Shown: in pieces, positions 18,627-28,035 of the stretch
Position numbering within the stretch: the stretch's first letter is position 1
Layout of the letters: each line of letters starts with the position of its first letter
Assembly: GCA_963730165.1 (NCBI GenBank)
Contig: CAVSQS010000001.1
Span: 682,001-746,000, forward strand
Reading direction: 5' to 3'
Length of the DNA stretch: 64,000 bases
Source: DASSQJ01 sp963730165
Lineage (GTDB): Bacteria > Actinomycetota > Actinomycetes > Actinomycetales > Dermatophilaceae
Program-made: the position numbers and the translations under genes
Notes under the pieces: generated by a model
Databases searched by the model: none
Seen by the model: the letters and a program-made list of their open reading frames with translations, nothing else
What the model was told of the DNA's origin: nothing

Positions 18627-19046
18627 TCAGCCCAGCATGGACGGGTCGTAGTACGGCGCGTGCGTGTTCGCGAGGTTGCCCTCGCCCTGGACCGTCTGCT
18701 TGACGATCTCCCACGACCCCCAGATCGCACGGTCCGGGTTGCCGGTGTAGCGCGGGTCGGACTCGTGGACGATGAGGTACGTGCCCTGCCAGCCGTCGTC
18801 GCACGAGATCTGGTTCATGATCCAGCCGTCGTCGAGGTAGGCGTCGCCGCCGAAGTCCCCCCGGTAGTTGACGATGTAGTCGCAGCCGGACTGCGACTCC
18901 GTGTAGTGGCCGGTGACCTTGCCGTCCCTGCCCTGCTGCCCCGGGACGGTGGTCGACGACTCGTACGCCTGCGCGCTGGAGGCGAGGCCGAGCGAGGCGA
19001 GGCCCACGACGGCGAGGGCGGCGGCGGCACGGGTGATGGAACGCAT
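18627..19046 (-). CDS. Secreted protein of unknown function
   Basis: Product of 139 residues starting MRSITRAAAALAVVGLASLG and ending its signal peptide at SSAQA (cleavage near residue 27). The mature ~112 residues contain CDYIVNYRGDFGGDAYLDD, NQISCDDGWQGTYLIVHESD and DRAIWGSWEIVKQTV: two Cys, many aromatic and acidic residues, and a beta-rich look. No family recognised. CAGGAGGG lies upstream of the ATG. Single-gene unit with its own terminator. Confidence 0.8.
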   Translation of the reverse strand: MRSITRAAAALAVVGLASLGLASSAQAYESSTTVPGQQGRDGKVTGHYTESQSGCDYIVNYRGDFGGDAYLDDGWIMNQISCDDGWQGTYLIVHESDPRYTGNPDRAIWGSWEIVKQTVQGEGNLANTHAPYYDPSMLG

Positions 19047-19378
19047 GGTGATGGTTCCCTCCTGAGTTGGGTTGGTTGGATCGGGCCGGACGGCCCGGAC
19101 GCGGCTCACGCGCGGTGAGCCACCTCCCGGTCGCCCGGACGTCGTTCTCGGGGTCGCATGAACCGTGGCGCACGGGTCCAACACCGGGCACCGGCGAACT
19201 CCCCCAGGCTCCCCTCCTGCATCTCCACCCTTGCACCGGAGCCGCTTTCGGGACAGGCGAATCGCCGCCAGAGCCGACGTGACCCTTCCAACACCGAAGC
19301 CCCACCGCGCCGGCCCACCGCACCGCCCGTGTTGGACCCCCTCGCGACGATGGGGGCACACGAGCGAGAGGAGCGCGG
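19047..19378. other. Intergenic region between divergent genes
   Basis: About 330 bases separating the leftward secreted protein from the rightward YbjN-like gene; it must hold both promoters. It carries the second copy of TGTTGGACCCCCTCG (19330-19344), 35 bases before the rightward ATG. No credible reading frame, tRNA or strong hairpin was seen. Confidence 0.5.
19330..19344. repeat. 15-bp repeat TGTTGGACCCCCTCG, copy 2
   Basis: Second copy of the 15-mer at 13930-13944, here 35 bases before the ATG of the YbjN-like gene. TTGGAC could serve as a -35, but no convincing -10 follows at the right spacing. Confidence 0.4.
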
Positions 19379-20299
19379 ATGGCGCGGAACGAGCAGTCAC
19401 GGGTGGACGTGGACCGCGAGATCGAGCAGGCCTGGGCACGGTTCGAGCGCCGGCTCACCCGGCGCCTCGAGCGCCTCCCGGACGGGCGCAGCATCGCCCT
19501 CCAGACCCCGCACCACGAGGACGACGACGCCGCCCGGCCCTATGTCCAGGTGCTTGCGTTCGACGGCGGCACCGCCCGCCGGTGCGAGGTGAGCGCCGAC
19601 GACCTGCTCGTCCCGGAGGCGCGGCTCGGCACCGCCGGCGAGGACCTCTACATCGCCCTCGGCTTCGCCCCGCCGAGCCCCGACCCCGACGACGGCGCCC
19701 CGAACTGGTGGCTGCACGCCGACGCCTCCGACAGCGCCCGCCTCGCCCACACCGCCGTCCGCGTGCTGCGCGAGGGCTTCGGCGTGCTCCACCCCCTCCT
19801 CCTCGAGGGGATGCCGCCTGCTCCCCCGGGCGCCGACGCGCGCGTCGCGACCACGGCGCACCAGAACCTCGAGCCGGTCGACCCCGACACCGCCTACCAG
19901 GTGGGCACCGAGGACGAGCTGGCCGCACTCGTCGACCGGACCTTCGCGACCATGACGAGCACCGCGACCGGCCGGGACGAGGACGGCGACTGGCCGGTCC
20001 GGTTCGAGCGGCACACCGCCTGGGTGCGCATCCTCCCGGGCGAGCCGACGATCCGGGTCGTCGCCGTCCTCGTGCACGACATCCGGTCGCAGCGCGCGGC
20101 GGCCCGCGAGGTCGCCATCCTCAACCGCGACGCCGCCTTCCTCCGGTACGTCCTCGAGGACGACCTGCTCGTCGCCGGGCTCGACCTCGACGCCGGCCCG
20201 TTCGTCCCCCGCCACCTCATGGACGCCATCGCCCGCCTCCACCGCGCCACCGGCCGCACCGCCACCGACTTCGCGGCCCGAACCGGAGGCACCGTGTGA
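19379..20299 (+). CDS. YbjN/TY-Chap-like chaperone-fold protein
   Basis: Cytoplasmic protein of 306 residues, acidic, with two parts. The N-terminal half has WARFERRLTRRLERLPDGRS and QVLAFDGGTARRCEVSADDL. The C-terminal YbjN-type half (~175-300) has VRILPGEPTIRVVAVLVHDI and REVAILNRDAAFLRYVLEDD. This matches actinobacterial T3SS-chaperone/YbjN peptide-binding chaperone proteins. GAGAGGAGCG precedes the ATG. It lies just before the addB-like gene on the same strand (40 bases) but has no obvious role in DNA repair. Confidence 0.65.
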   Translation: MARNEQSRVDVDREIEQAWARFERRLTRRLERLPDGRSIALQTPHHEDDDAARPYVQVLAFDGGTARRCEVSADDLLVPEARLGTAGEDLYIALGFAPPSPDPDDGAPNWWLHADASDSARLAHTAVRVLREGFGVLHPLLLEGMPPAPPGADARVATTAHQNLEPVDPDTAYQVGTEDELAALVDRTFATMTSTATGRDEDGDWPVRFERHTAWVRILPGEPTIRVVAVLVHDIRSQRAAAREVAILNRDAAFLRYVLEDDLLVAGLDLDAGPFVPRHLMDAIARLHRATGRTATDFAARTGGTV

Positions 20300-20339
20300 C
20301 GGCCGGCGATAGCGTGCAGGAGGAGACGGGGAGGAGGGG

Positions 20340-23300
20340 ATGGTGACCGGCTCGCTGACCCGGGTCCGCTACGGCCCCGAGGCGCTCGAGGCACTCCGTG
20401 CCGTCGTCGCCGAGGCCAAGGCGGACGACCCGATGCACCCCGTCACCGTCCTCGTCCCGAACAACATCGCCGGCATCGTCGCCCGCCGCCACCTCGCCCA
20501 CGGCCTCACCCCCGAGACGGCGCGGCATCGCCGCCATCCGCTTCACCACCCTGCGCCACCTCGCCGAGCAGCTGGCCGGGCCCGTCCTCGCCGGCGCCGG
20601 GCGCCGCCCCGCGACCACGGCGCTCACCGTCGCCGCCGTCCGCGCCTGCCTCGATGCCGATGCCGGCACCTTCGCGCCCGTCGCCCAGCACCCCGCCACG
20701 GCCCGCGCCCTCGCCCGCTCCCACCACGCGCTGCGCGACGTCGACCCCGCGGCCCTCCCCGAACTGGTCCGGGTCTCCTCGCTCACCGCCGACGTCGTCC
20801 GCCTGCACCAGGCCACCCGCGACCGGCTCCTCGACGACTTCTACGACAGCACCGACCTCCTCCACACCGCGACCCGCCTCCTGCAGGCAGGCACGGCGAC
20901 CACCGACGAGCTCGGCGCCCTCGTCCTCTACCTCCCCCAGGACCTCGACCGCGCCGAGACCGGGATGCTGCGCGCTCTTGCCGAGACCGCGGCAGCCCTC
21001 CACGTCGTCGCCGCCCTCACCGGCGACGCACGCTCCGATGCCGCCGTCCTCGACGCCGTCGGCCGCCGCCACGCCATCGACGCTGGCGCCACCCGCGCAC
21101 GACGTCCGCCCCGAACCGACAGCCCACCGCGTCCTCACCGCCTCGGACGCCGACGACGAGGTCCGCTCCGTCGTCCGCGAGGTCGCTCGCCGCCCTCCGC
21201 GACGCCCCGCCCACCGGCTCGCGGTCCTGTACTCCAACGCCTCCCCCTACGCCCGGCTGCTCCACGAGCACCTCGCCGCCGCCGACATCACCGTCAACGG
21301 CGCCGGCGTGCCGCCCGGTCGCCGAGCGGGCCACGGCCCGCTTCCTCCTCGGCCTCCTCGAGACCGCCCGCACCGGCTTCCGCCGCGCCGACGTGATGCG
21401 GACCCTCGGCGAGGTGCCGCTCACCACCTTCACCGGGGAGCGGGTCAGCGTCGCCCGGTTCGAGCGGGCCTCCCGCGAGGCCGGGGTCGTCGGCGGCCCC
21501 GACTGGCAGGCCAAGCTCGAGGCGTACGTCGAGCGGCTCGAGCGCGAGGCCGAGACCGCCGAGTACGAGTCCACCCGCGCCCGCGCCCGAGCGCAGCGCC
21601 CAGGCCGGCGAGCAGCTCCTCACCTTCGTCACCGAGCTCCAGCACCGGCTCGAGCGCGCCGCGCACGCCGGCAACTGGCACGCCCTCGGCCAGTGGGCGA
21701 TCGAGCTGCTCGCCGAGGTGCTCACCGAGGAGCGCCGGCAGCGGCTCCCTCTCGAGGAGCAGTACGCCCTCGGCGTCGCTCGAGCGCGCACTCAGCGGGC
21801 TCGCCGCGCTCGACACCCAGGGCCTCACCCCGTCCCTGCTCGGCCTCGAGGAGGTGCTCGCCGTCGAGCTCGAGTCGGCCCTCCCCCGCGTCGGCCGCTT
21901 CGGCGAGGGCGTGCTCGTCGCGCCGCTCGCCCAGGCCGTCGGGCTCGACCTCGACGAGGTCTGGGTCGTCGGGCTCTCCGAGGACCTCTACCCCGGCCGG
22001 CTCCACGAGGACTCCCTCCTCCCCGAGCGGGTGCGCGCGGCATCCGCACGGGCAGCTCCCCTCGACCCGCGCCTCGCTCGACACCAGGCACCGCCAGCTG
22101 CTCGCCGCCCTCGACGCCGCACCGCGCGTCACCGCGAGCTTCCCCCGCGGCGACCTGCGCCGCAGCAGCGAGCGCCTCCCCAGCCGGTGGCTGCTCCCCT
22201 CCCTGCGGGCCCTCACCGGCAACCCGAACCTCGCCGCGACGAAGTGGGCCGAGGGCGTCGACGCCTCGCAGGGATGGCTGCACAGCTCGCCCTCCTTCGC
22301 GGCCTCCGTCCTCACGACCGACCAGCCGAGCACCCGCCAGGAGTGGGCGATGCGCGCAGACGGCCGCGACCCGCGACTCCCACGACCCCGTCGTCGCCGC
22401 GGCCCGCGAGCTCGAGCAGGCCCGCCGCTCGAGCGGCTTCACCCGGTTCGACGGCAACCTCGCCGGCGCCGACGACCTGCCCGACTTCGCCACCGGCGAG
22501 CGCCTCGTCTCCCCCACCTCGCTCGAGCGGTACGCCATCTGCCCGCACGCCTGGTTCGTCCAGCGGATGCTGTACGTCGAGCCGCTCGAGGCGCCCGAGG
22601 AGGCCGTCGAGATCAGCCCGCTCGACGTCGGCAACATCGTCCACGAGTCCTTCGACCGGCTCGTCACCGAGGCCGCCGAGCGCGGCGAGCTGCCCGGCTA
22701 CGGCGAGCCGTGGAGCGAGGCCCAGCGCCGCCGGCTCGAGGAGATCGCCACCGCCATCGCCGACCGCTACGCCGCCGAGGGCAAGGTCGGCCACCCCCGG
22801 CTCTGGCCGGTCGAGCGGCTGCGCATCCTCACGACGCTGACTGGATGGTCGACGACGACAACCGCTGGCGCGCCGAGCACGACGCCCGGGTCGTCGCGAG
22901 CGAGCTGCCGTTCGGGCTGCACGGCACCGACCCGGTCATGGTCGACCTGCCGGATGGCGGTGTCGTCGCCTTCCGCGGGTCGGCCGACAAGGTCGACGAG
23001 GCGCCGCGACGGCACGATCCTCGTCACCGACATCAAGACCGGCAGCGCCCGCACCTTCCGCGACCTGCGCACCGACCCGGTCGCGGCCGGCGAGAAGCTC
23101 CAGCTGCCGGTCTACGCGCTCGCCGCCCGGGCCGCCCACGGGCAGCCCGACTCCCCCGTGCGCGCCCTCTACTGGTTCGTCCACAAGCACCGGGAGCGGG
23201 TCGAGGTCGAGCTCACCCCCGAGGTCGACGCCACCTACGCGGCCACCGTCGGGCAAGCTCGTCGGCGGCATCGGGCGGGGCGCGTTCCCGCCGCGGGCCC

Positions 23301-23486
23301 CGGAGGCCCCCGACTTCCTCTGGGTCCAGTGCCCGTACTGCAACCCCGACGGCCTCGGCCACGGCGAGGTCCGCGCCGCGTGGGAGCGCAAGCGCCTCTC
23401 CCCCGAGCTCGCCGACTTCGCCGCCCTCGTCGAGGGCGTCACCGCCGAGCCCGCGCAGGACGGAGGACGCCGATGCGACGCGCTGA
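20340..23486 (+). CDS. addB: AddB-like PD-(D/E)XK exonuclease/helicase subunit, frame interrupted many times
   Basis: Partner of the next gene in an AddAB/RecBCD-type double-strand-break enzyme, ~1,045 residues. The N-terminus (VRYGPEALEALRAVV, HPVTVLVPNNIAGIVARRHL) is the inactivated helicase half. The C-terminal nuclease shows RYAICPHAWFVQRMLYVEPL, HESFDRLVTEAAERGELPG, ADKVDE and ILVTDIKTGSARTFRDLRT, plus VQCPYCNPDG; the spaced Cys residues suggest an iron-sulfur nuclease as in AddB. About ten frame changes interrupt it (near 20,520; 21,090; 21,185; 21,215; 21,312; 21,590; 21,780; 22,055; 22,375; 22,845; 23,005; 23,250), but homology continues across all of them, so the coding span is given whole. 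The stop at 23486 overlaps the addA start. Confidence 0.75.
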   Translation: MVTGSLTRVRYGPEALEALRAVVAEAKADDPMHPVTVLVPNNIAGIVARRHLAHGLTPETARHRRHPLHHPAPPRRAAGRARPRRRRAPPRDHGAHRRRRPRLPRCRCRHLRARRPAPRHGPRPRPLPPRAARRRPRGPPRTGPGLLAHRRRRPPAPGHPRPAPRRLLRQHRPPPHRDPPPAGRHGDHRRARRPRPLPPPGPRPRRDRDAARSCRDRGSPPRRRRPHRRRTLRCRRPRRRRPPPRHRRWRHPRTTSAPNRQPTASSPPRTPTTRSAPSSARSLAALRDAPPTGSRSCTPTPPPTPGCSTSTSPPPTSPSTAPACRPVAERATARFLLGLLETARTGFRRADVMRTLGEVPLTTFTGERVSVARFERASREAGVVGGPDWQAKLEAYVERLEREAETAEYESTRARARAQRPGRRAAPHLRHRAPAPARARRARRQLARPRPVGDRAARRGAHRGAPAAAPSRGAVRPRRRSSAHSAGSPRSTPRASPRPCSASRRCSPSSSSRPSPASAASARACSSRRSPRPSGSTSTRSGSSGSPRTSTPAGSTRTPSSPSGCARHPHGQLPSTRASLDTRHRQLLAALDAAPRVTASFPRGDLRRSSERLPSRWLLPSLRALTGNPNLAATKWAEGVDASQGWLHSSPSFAASVLTTDQPSTRQEWAMRADGRDPRLPRPRRRRGPRARAGPPLERLHPVRRQPRRRRRPARLRHRRAPRLPHLARAVRHLPARLVRPADAVRRAARGARGGRRDQPARRRQHRPRVLRPARHRGRRARRAARLRRAVERGPAPPARGDRHRHRRPLRRRGQGRPPPALAGRAAAHPHDADWMVDDDNRWRAEHDARVVASELPFGLHGTDPVMVDLPDGGVVAFRGSADKVDEAPRRHDPRHRHQDRQRPHLPRPAHRPGRGRREAPAAGLRARRPGRPRAARLPRARPLLVRPQAPGAGRGRAHPRGRRHLRGHRRASSSAASGGARSRRGPRRPPTSSGSSARTATPTASATARSAPRGSASASPPSSPTSPPSSRASPPSPRRTEDADATR

Positions 23487-26400
23487 CGACCTCACGCGAC
23501 GCCGCGGCCCGCCGACCGCATCCGGCACGACACGGCATCCACGCTGTTCGTCGACGCCGGCGCCGGCTCGGGCAAGACCCGGTCGCTCGTCTCCCGGGTC
23601 CAGCAGCTCGTCGTCGAGGACGGCGTGCCGATCGAGCAGGTCGCGGCCGTCACCTTCACCGAGCGGGCCGCCGCCGAGCTGCGCGACCGCCTCCGCGACC
23701 GGTTCGAGCAGGCCGCGCGGCACACCACCCGGCCGGAGGCGAGGGAGCGCGCCGAGGCCGCGCTCGACGGGCTCGACCTCGCCGCCATCGGCACCCTGCA
23801 CTCGTTCGCGCAGCGCATCCTCACCGAGCACCCGATCGAGGCCGGCATCCCGCCGCTGCTCGGCGTGCTCGACGAGGTCGGCTCCTCGGTCGCGTTCGAG
23901 GCCCGCTGGGCGCAGCTGCGCACCGAGCTCCTCGACGACGAGGAGATGGCGCTCACCCTCGAGCTCGCGTTCGCGGTCGGCATCACGCTCGACCACCTGC
24001 GCAGCATCATCGTCCGGCTCAACGGCGACTGGGACCTCGTCCGCTCGCACGTCCTCGCCGCGGCCCGGCCCCGAGCCGCTCACCGCGCCCGACGTCGCCG
24101 CGCATCCTCGCCGAGGCGCGGCGGCTCGTCGCCGAGGGCGACCACTGCACGGACGCCGACGACAAGTTCCTCGCCAACCTCGCCGCGCTCGAGGCGTGGG
24201 TCGGCGACCTCGCGGCCGCCGACCACGACCCGCGCGCCACCGTCGCCGTCCTCCGCGCAGGCCGAGAAGCTGAAGTGGTCGCTACGGGAGGCAGGCCAAC
24301 TGGGGCGGCCGGCTCGACGGCGCTGCAGGAGCGACTGCAAGCGTGGGCGGCCGAGGTCGACCGAGGTCGTCGCCACGGTCAGCGACCAGGCCCTGCGCGC
24401 CGTCGTCCGCTGGTGCGGCGAGCGGGTGCTCGAGTCGGCCGAGCAGCGCCGCGCCGCCGGCGAGCTGGAGTTCCACGACCTGCTCGTCCTCGCCCGCGAC
24501 GTCCTGCGCGAGAACGCCGAGGTCCGCGCCCAGCTCCAGAGCCGCTACACCCGGCTGCTCCTCGACGAGTTCCAGGACACCGACCCGATCCAGATCGAGA
24601 TCGCCGTGCGCATCGCCGGCGGCGCGGCGGCCGGCGCCGACCGCTGGGAGGACTGCCCGGTGCCGCCCGGGTCGATCTTCGTCGTCGGCGACCCGAAGCA
24701 GTCGATCTACCGGTTCCGGCGGGCCGACATCGGGATGTACCTGCGCGCCCGGGAGGTGCTCGGCGGCGACGTCACGCTGACGACGAACTTCCGCACCGGC
24801 GCGCCCGATCCTCGACTGGGTCAACGCCGTCTTCGAGCGGCTCATCGAGGAGGACCCGGGCCAGCCAGCCCGCGTACGTGGCCCTCGACGAGCACCGCGA
24901 GGGCGCCGAGGTCGGCCCGCCCGTCGCGGTCCTCGGGGCGGCCGAGCACGACGGCCTGCGCGCCGCCGAGGTGCGCGAGCGCGAGGCGGCCGACGTCGCG
25001 CGCGCCATCGTCACCGCGCTCCAGGAGGGGTGGACCACCGAGGCCGTCATCGGGCACGACGAGCGACGGCGAGCCGCTCACGCGAGTGGCGCCCGATCAC
25101 CCCCGGCGACATCACCATCCTCGTCCCGGCCCGCACCTCGCTGCCGTTCCTCGAGGACGCCCTCGACGACGCCGGCATCGACTACCGCACCGAGTCGAGC
25201 TCGCTCGTCTACTCGGCCGCAGGAGGTCCGCGACCTCTTCGCCGCCGCCCGCGCCGTCGCCGACCCGTCGGATGCGTTCGCGCTGGTCACGGCGCTGCGC
25301 TCGCCGCTCTTCGGGTGCGGGGACGACGACCTGTGGACGTGGAAGCGCGGCGGCGGGTCGTTCTCGCTGCTCGCCCCGCTCGACGACGACGCCACCGACG
25401 CACCCGGTGGGCGCCGGCATCCGGTACCTGCAGCGGCTGCACTACGACGCGCGGTGGATGACGCCGAGCGAGGTCCTCGGCCGGATCGCGACCGACCGGC
25501 GGATGTTCGAGGTCGCGGTGTTCTCGCCGCGGGCGCGGGATGCGTGGCGCCGGCTGCGGTTCGTCATCGACCAGGCGCGGGCGTGGTCGGAGTCCGAGCA
25601 CGGCGGGCTGCGCGCCTACCTCGCGTGGGCGGCCGCGCAGAGCTCGGAGGGCTCGCGGGTGGCCGAGTCGGTGCTGCCGGAGACCGACGTCGACTCGGTG
25701 CGGATCATGACGATCCACGCGGCCAAGGGCCTGGAGTTCCCGATGGTCGTGCTCTCCGGCATGTCGTCGGCGCCCGAACCGGGGGCGCGGGGTGCAGCTG
25801 CTGTGGACCGACGACGACTTCGCCGTCAAGGTCGGCAGCGGCATCGAGACCCAGGACTTCGCCGAGCAGCAGCCGCTCGACGAGCAGATGAGCGACCTCG
25901 AGCGGATGCGGCTGCTCTACGTCGCCGCGACCCGGGCCCGCGACCACCTCGTCGTGTCGCTGCACCGGGGGAAGACCCCGCCGAGCGTGACGTCGTGGTC
26001 GAACGCCACCCACCTCGCCGAGGCGGATGCCGCGACCGTGGCGGATGCCGTGCAGCTGGCCTGGGACGGCGACGTCGCCCTTCCCGGCCCGGGAGCGCCG
26101 GGAGGTCACCCCGCCGCCGGAGCTCGAGGAGTGGCTGGCGCGGGTGCGCGCCTCGGTGGAGGCGAGCCGCCGGGTGCCGGCGATCAGCGCGTCCGGGCTC
26201 GAGGGCACCGACCCCGACGCCCTCGAGGCGGCGCTGCCGGTGCCTGCGGTCGAGGGGGACGCCGCCGACGTGGTGGAGGAGGCCGACACGGCCGGCGAGG
26301 AGGTCGCGGCCGGCCTCGCCAAGGGCGCCCGCGACGTCGAGCAGCCGGCGTGGGCCAAGGGCCGCTACGGGTCGGCCGTCGGCCGGGCCGTCCACGGGGT

Positions 26401-26819
26401 GCTCCAGTCGGTCGACCTGCGGACCGGCGCCGGGCTCGAGGACGCCGTCGCCGCCCAGTGCCTCGCCGAGGGCGTCGTCGAGTTCACCGACCTCGTCACC
26501 GCCCTGGCCCGCTCGGCCCTCGCCCACGACGTCGTCCGCCGCGCCGCCGAGCGCGAGCACTGGCGCGAGTCCTACGTCGGGACGGTCGAGGAGGACGGCA
26601 CCGTCCTCGAGGGCTTCGTCGACCTCATCTACCGCGAGGACGACGGCTCGCTCGTCATCGTCGACTACAAGACCGACGACATCCCCGACGCCGCCATCCC
26701 CGCCCGCACGGCGTACTACCAGCCCCAGCTCGACGCCTACCGCCGCATCCTCGGTGGCCGCGGCCGAGCACGTCGGAGAGCCGATCAGCTGGTGTTCCTA
26801 CGCACCGGAAGGATCCTGA
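23473..26819 (+). CDS. addA: AddA-like UvrD helicase-nuclease, frame interrupted many times
   Basis: ATP-dependent SF1 helicase with a C-terminal nuclease, ~1,115 residues. Motifs in order: Walker A VDAGAGSGKTRSLVSRV, Ia AAVTFTERAAAELRDRLRDR, motif II LLDEFQDTDPIQIEIAVRIA, III GDPKQSIYRFRRADIGMYLR, IV LTTNFRTGAP, V RIMTIHAAKGLEFPMVVLSG, VI RLLYVAATRARDHLVVS, and nuclease EGFVDLIYREDDGSLVIVDY. Each is intact, but the frame changes near 23,500; 24,065; 24,100; 24,255; 24,300-24,365; 24,790; 24,865; 25,065; 25,085; 25,220; 25,405; 25,787; 26,085 and 26,758. I infer sequence errors. The stop TGA shares bases with the ATG of the DUF6361 gene (TGATG), so this repair enzyme is coupled to the defence-like genes downstream. 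Confidence 0.75.
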
Positions 26820-28035
26820 TGCCGTCCAGCATCGCCTGGATCGACAGCACCCCCGAGGAGCAGCGCGCCGCACGCGAGCTCATCGCCCTCTTCACCCAGA
26901 CGGAGGGACGAGACGAGCTCGGCGTGGGCCAGATCCGTGATGCGCTCGAGCGATCTGTTGTTCCCGGGCACCTCCACGATTCAGACGCGGGCCCGCTACT
27001 TCCTCTTCGTCCCGTGGTGCTACACGGAGGGGTCCGCGAAGGGAACCGCCGGCGCGGAGAACCAGCGCCGTGGCGAGGTACAGGAGCGGCGGCTGGTCCA
27101 GGCCTTGAAGGATGCGAACCTCGAGGACTCGGCCGGCCTGATCGGAGGGCGCGTCGGGCCGTCGGTGAAGAACCTGCCGTCCTCGATCTACTGGTCGGGT
27201 CTGCAGCAGTACGGCATCCTCACGCACGACACGGATCCAAGCCACCTGGGAACCCTGAACCGGGCCGCCGGCGATGCCGCGACCGAGCTCGCCGAGAGGA
27301 GCAAGGGCGACTGGCGGCCAGGGATCCCGCCCGCTCCCACGAACTTCCCCCGCGAGGTGGGCGGGGGCTTCGCCATGTCCCCCGAAGAGTCGGAGTGGCT
27401 GGCGGCTCGCATGACGAGTGCGAATCCGAACTCGGTGCTCGCCACCCTGCTCGGCCGGAGGCTGTACATCGACCCGGCGTCCGTCTTCCCGTGGCATGAG
27501 GTGAGCCCGGAGGACGTTCGAGGAGCTCGACCACGCCTACTGGTTCAGCCACACCTTCCACGGGGCATCGTTGCTCTACAACCTCCTGGTGGCGGAGAAG
27601 TACGACGCGAACGCGTCGCTGACCAGGATCGAGTACGCCACCGAGACCTACCGGGAGCGTCATCGATGGCTGGGCCGAGGAGTTCCTCGTGCCCTTCCAC
27701 GAGGGTCTGACGCGGTGGGATGTCGAGCGGCTCTGGCAGCTCGTCGTGGCCGTCAACCCGAACATCAACCGACGGACGCAGTCCTTCGTCGAGTCGTGGC
27801 TGGACGAAGTCCGTACGGCGGACCCCCGGCAGGATCGCCGAGCAACCAGCGGCTTCGCCGGCTCGTGCGAGCCCGGGAGCAGCGGAAGGGGAAGCAGTCC
27901 CGGCTCCTCAACGACAGGCTGCTCGCGACCTGGTCCGGGGCCTCCGGCGCGGGACAGCTCGACTTCAGGTGGGGCACGGTCCGCACCCTGGTGAACGACA
28001 TCGTGAGGGGGATGACGAGCGATGCTCGCGCCTGA
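26819..28035 (+). CDS. DUF6361 family protein
   Basis: About 400 residues, beginning MPSSIAWIDSTPEEQRAARE with GVGQIRDAL, SDLLFPGTSTIQTRARYFLF and VPWCYTEGSAKG: the N-terminal signature of DUF6361, a family of unknown function found beside phospholipase-D-like and helicase genes. Further on are PSSIYWSGLQQYGILTHDTD, FHGASLLYNLLVAEKYD and RLLNDRLLATWSGASGAGQL. It is probably cytoplasmic; no catalytic motif is recognised. Frame changes occur near 26,945, 27,518, 27,660 and 27,830. The start overlaps the addA stop; the end overlaps the next gene by 14 bases. Likely the first component of a three-protein module with the PLD-like protein and helicase. Confidence 0.6.

Noticed and set aside
20340..26819. 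addB/addA as decayed pseudogenes
   Set aside because: Frame changes are very frequent and same-direction, yet every catalytic motif and the stop/start overlaps are preserved; decay would also erode motifs and introduce stops.
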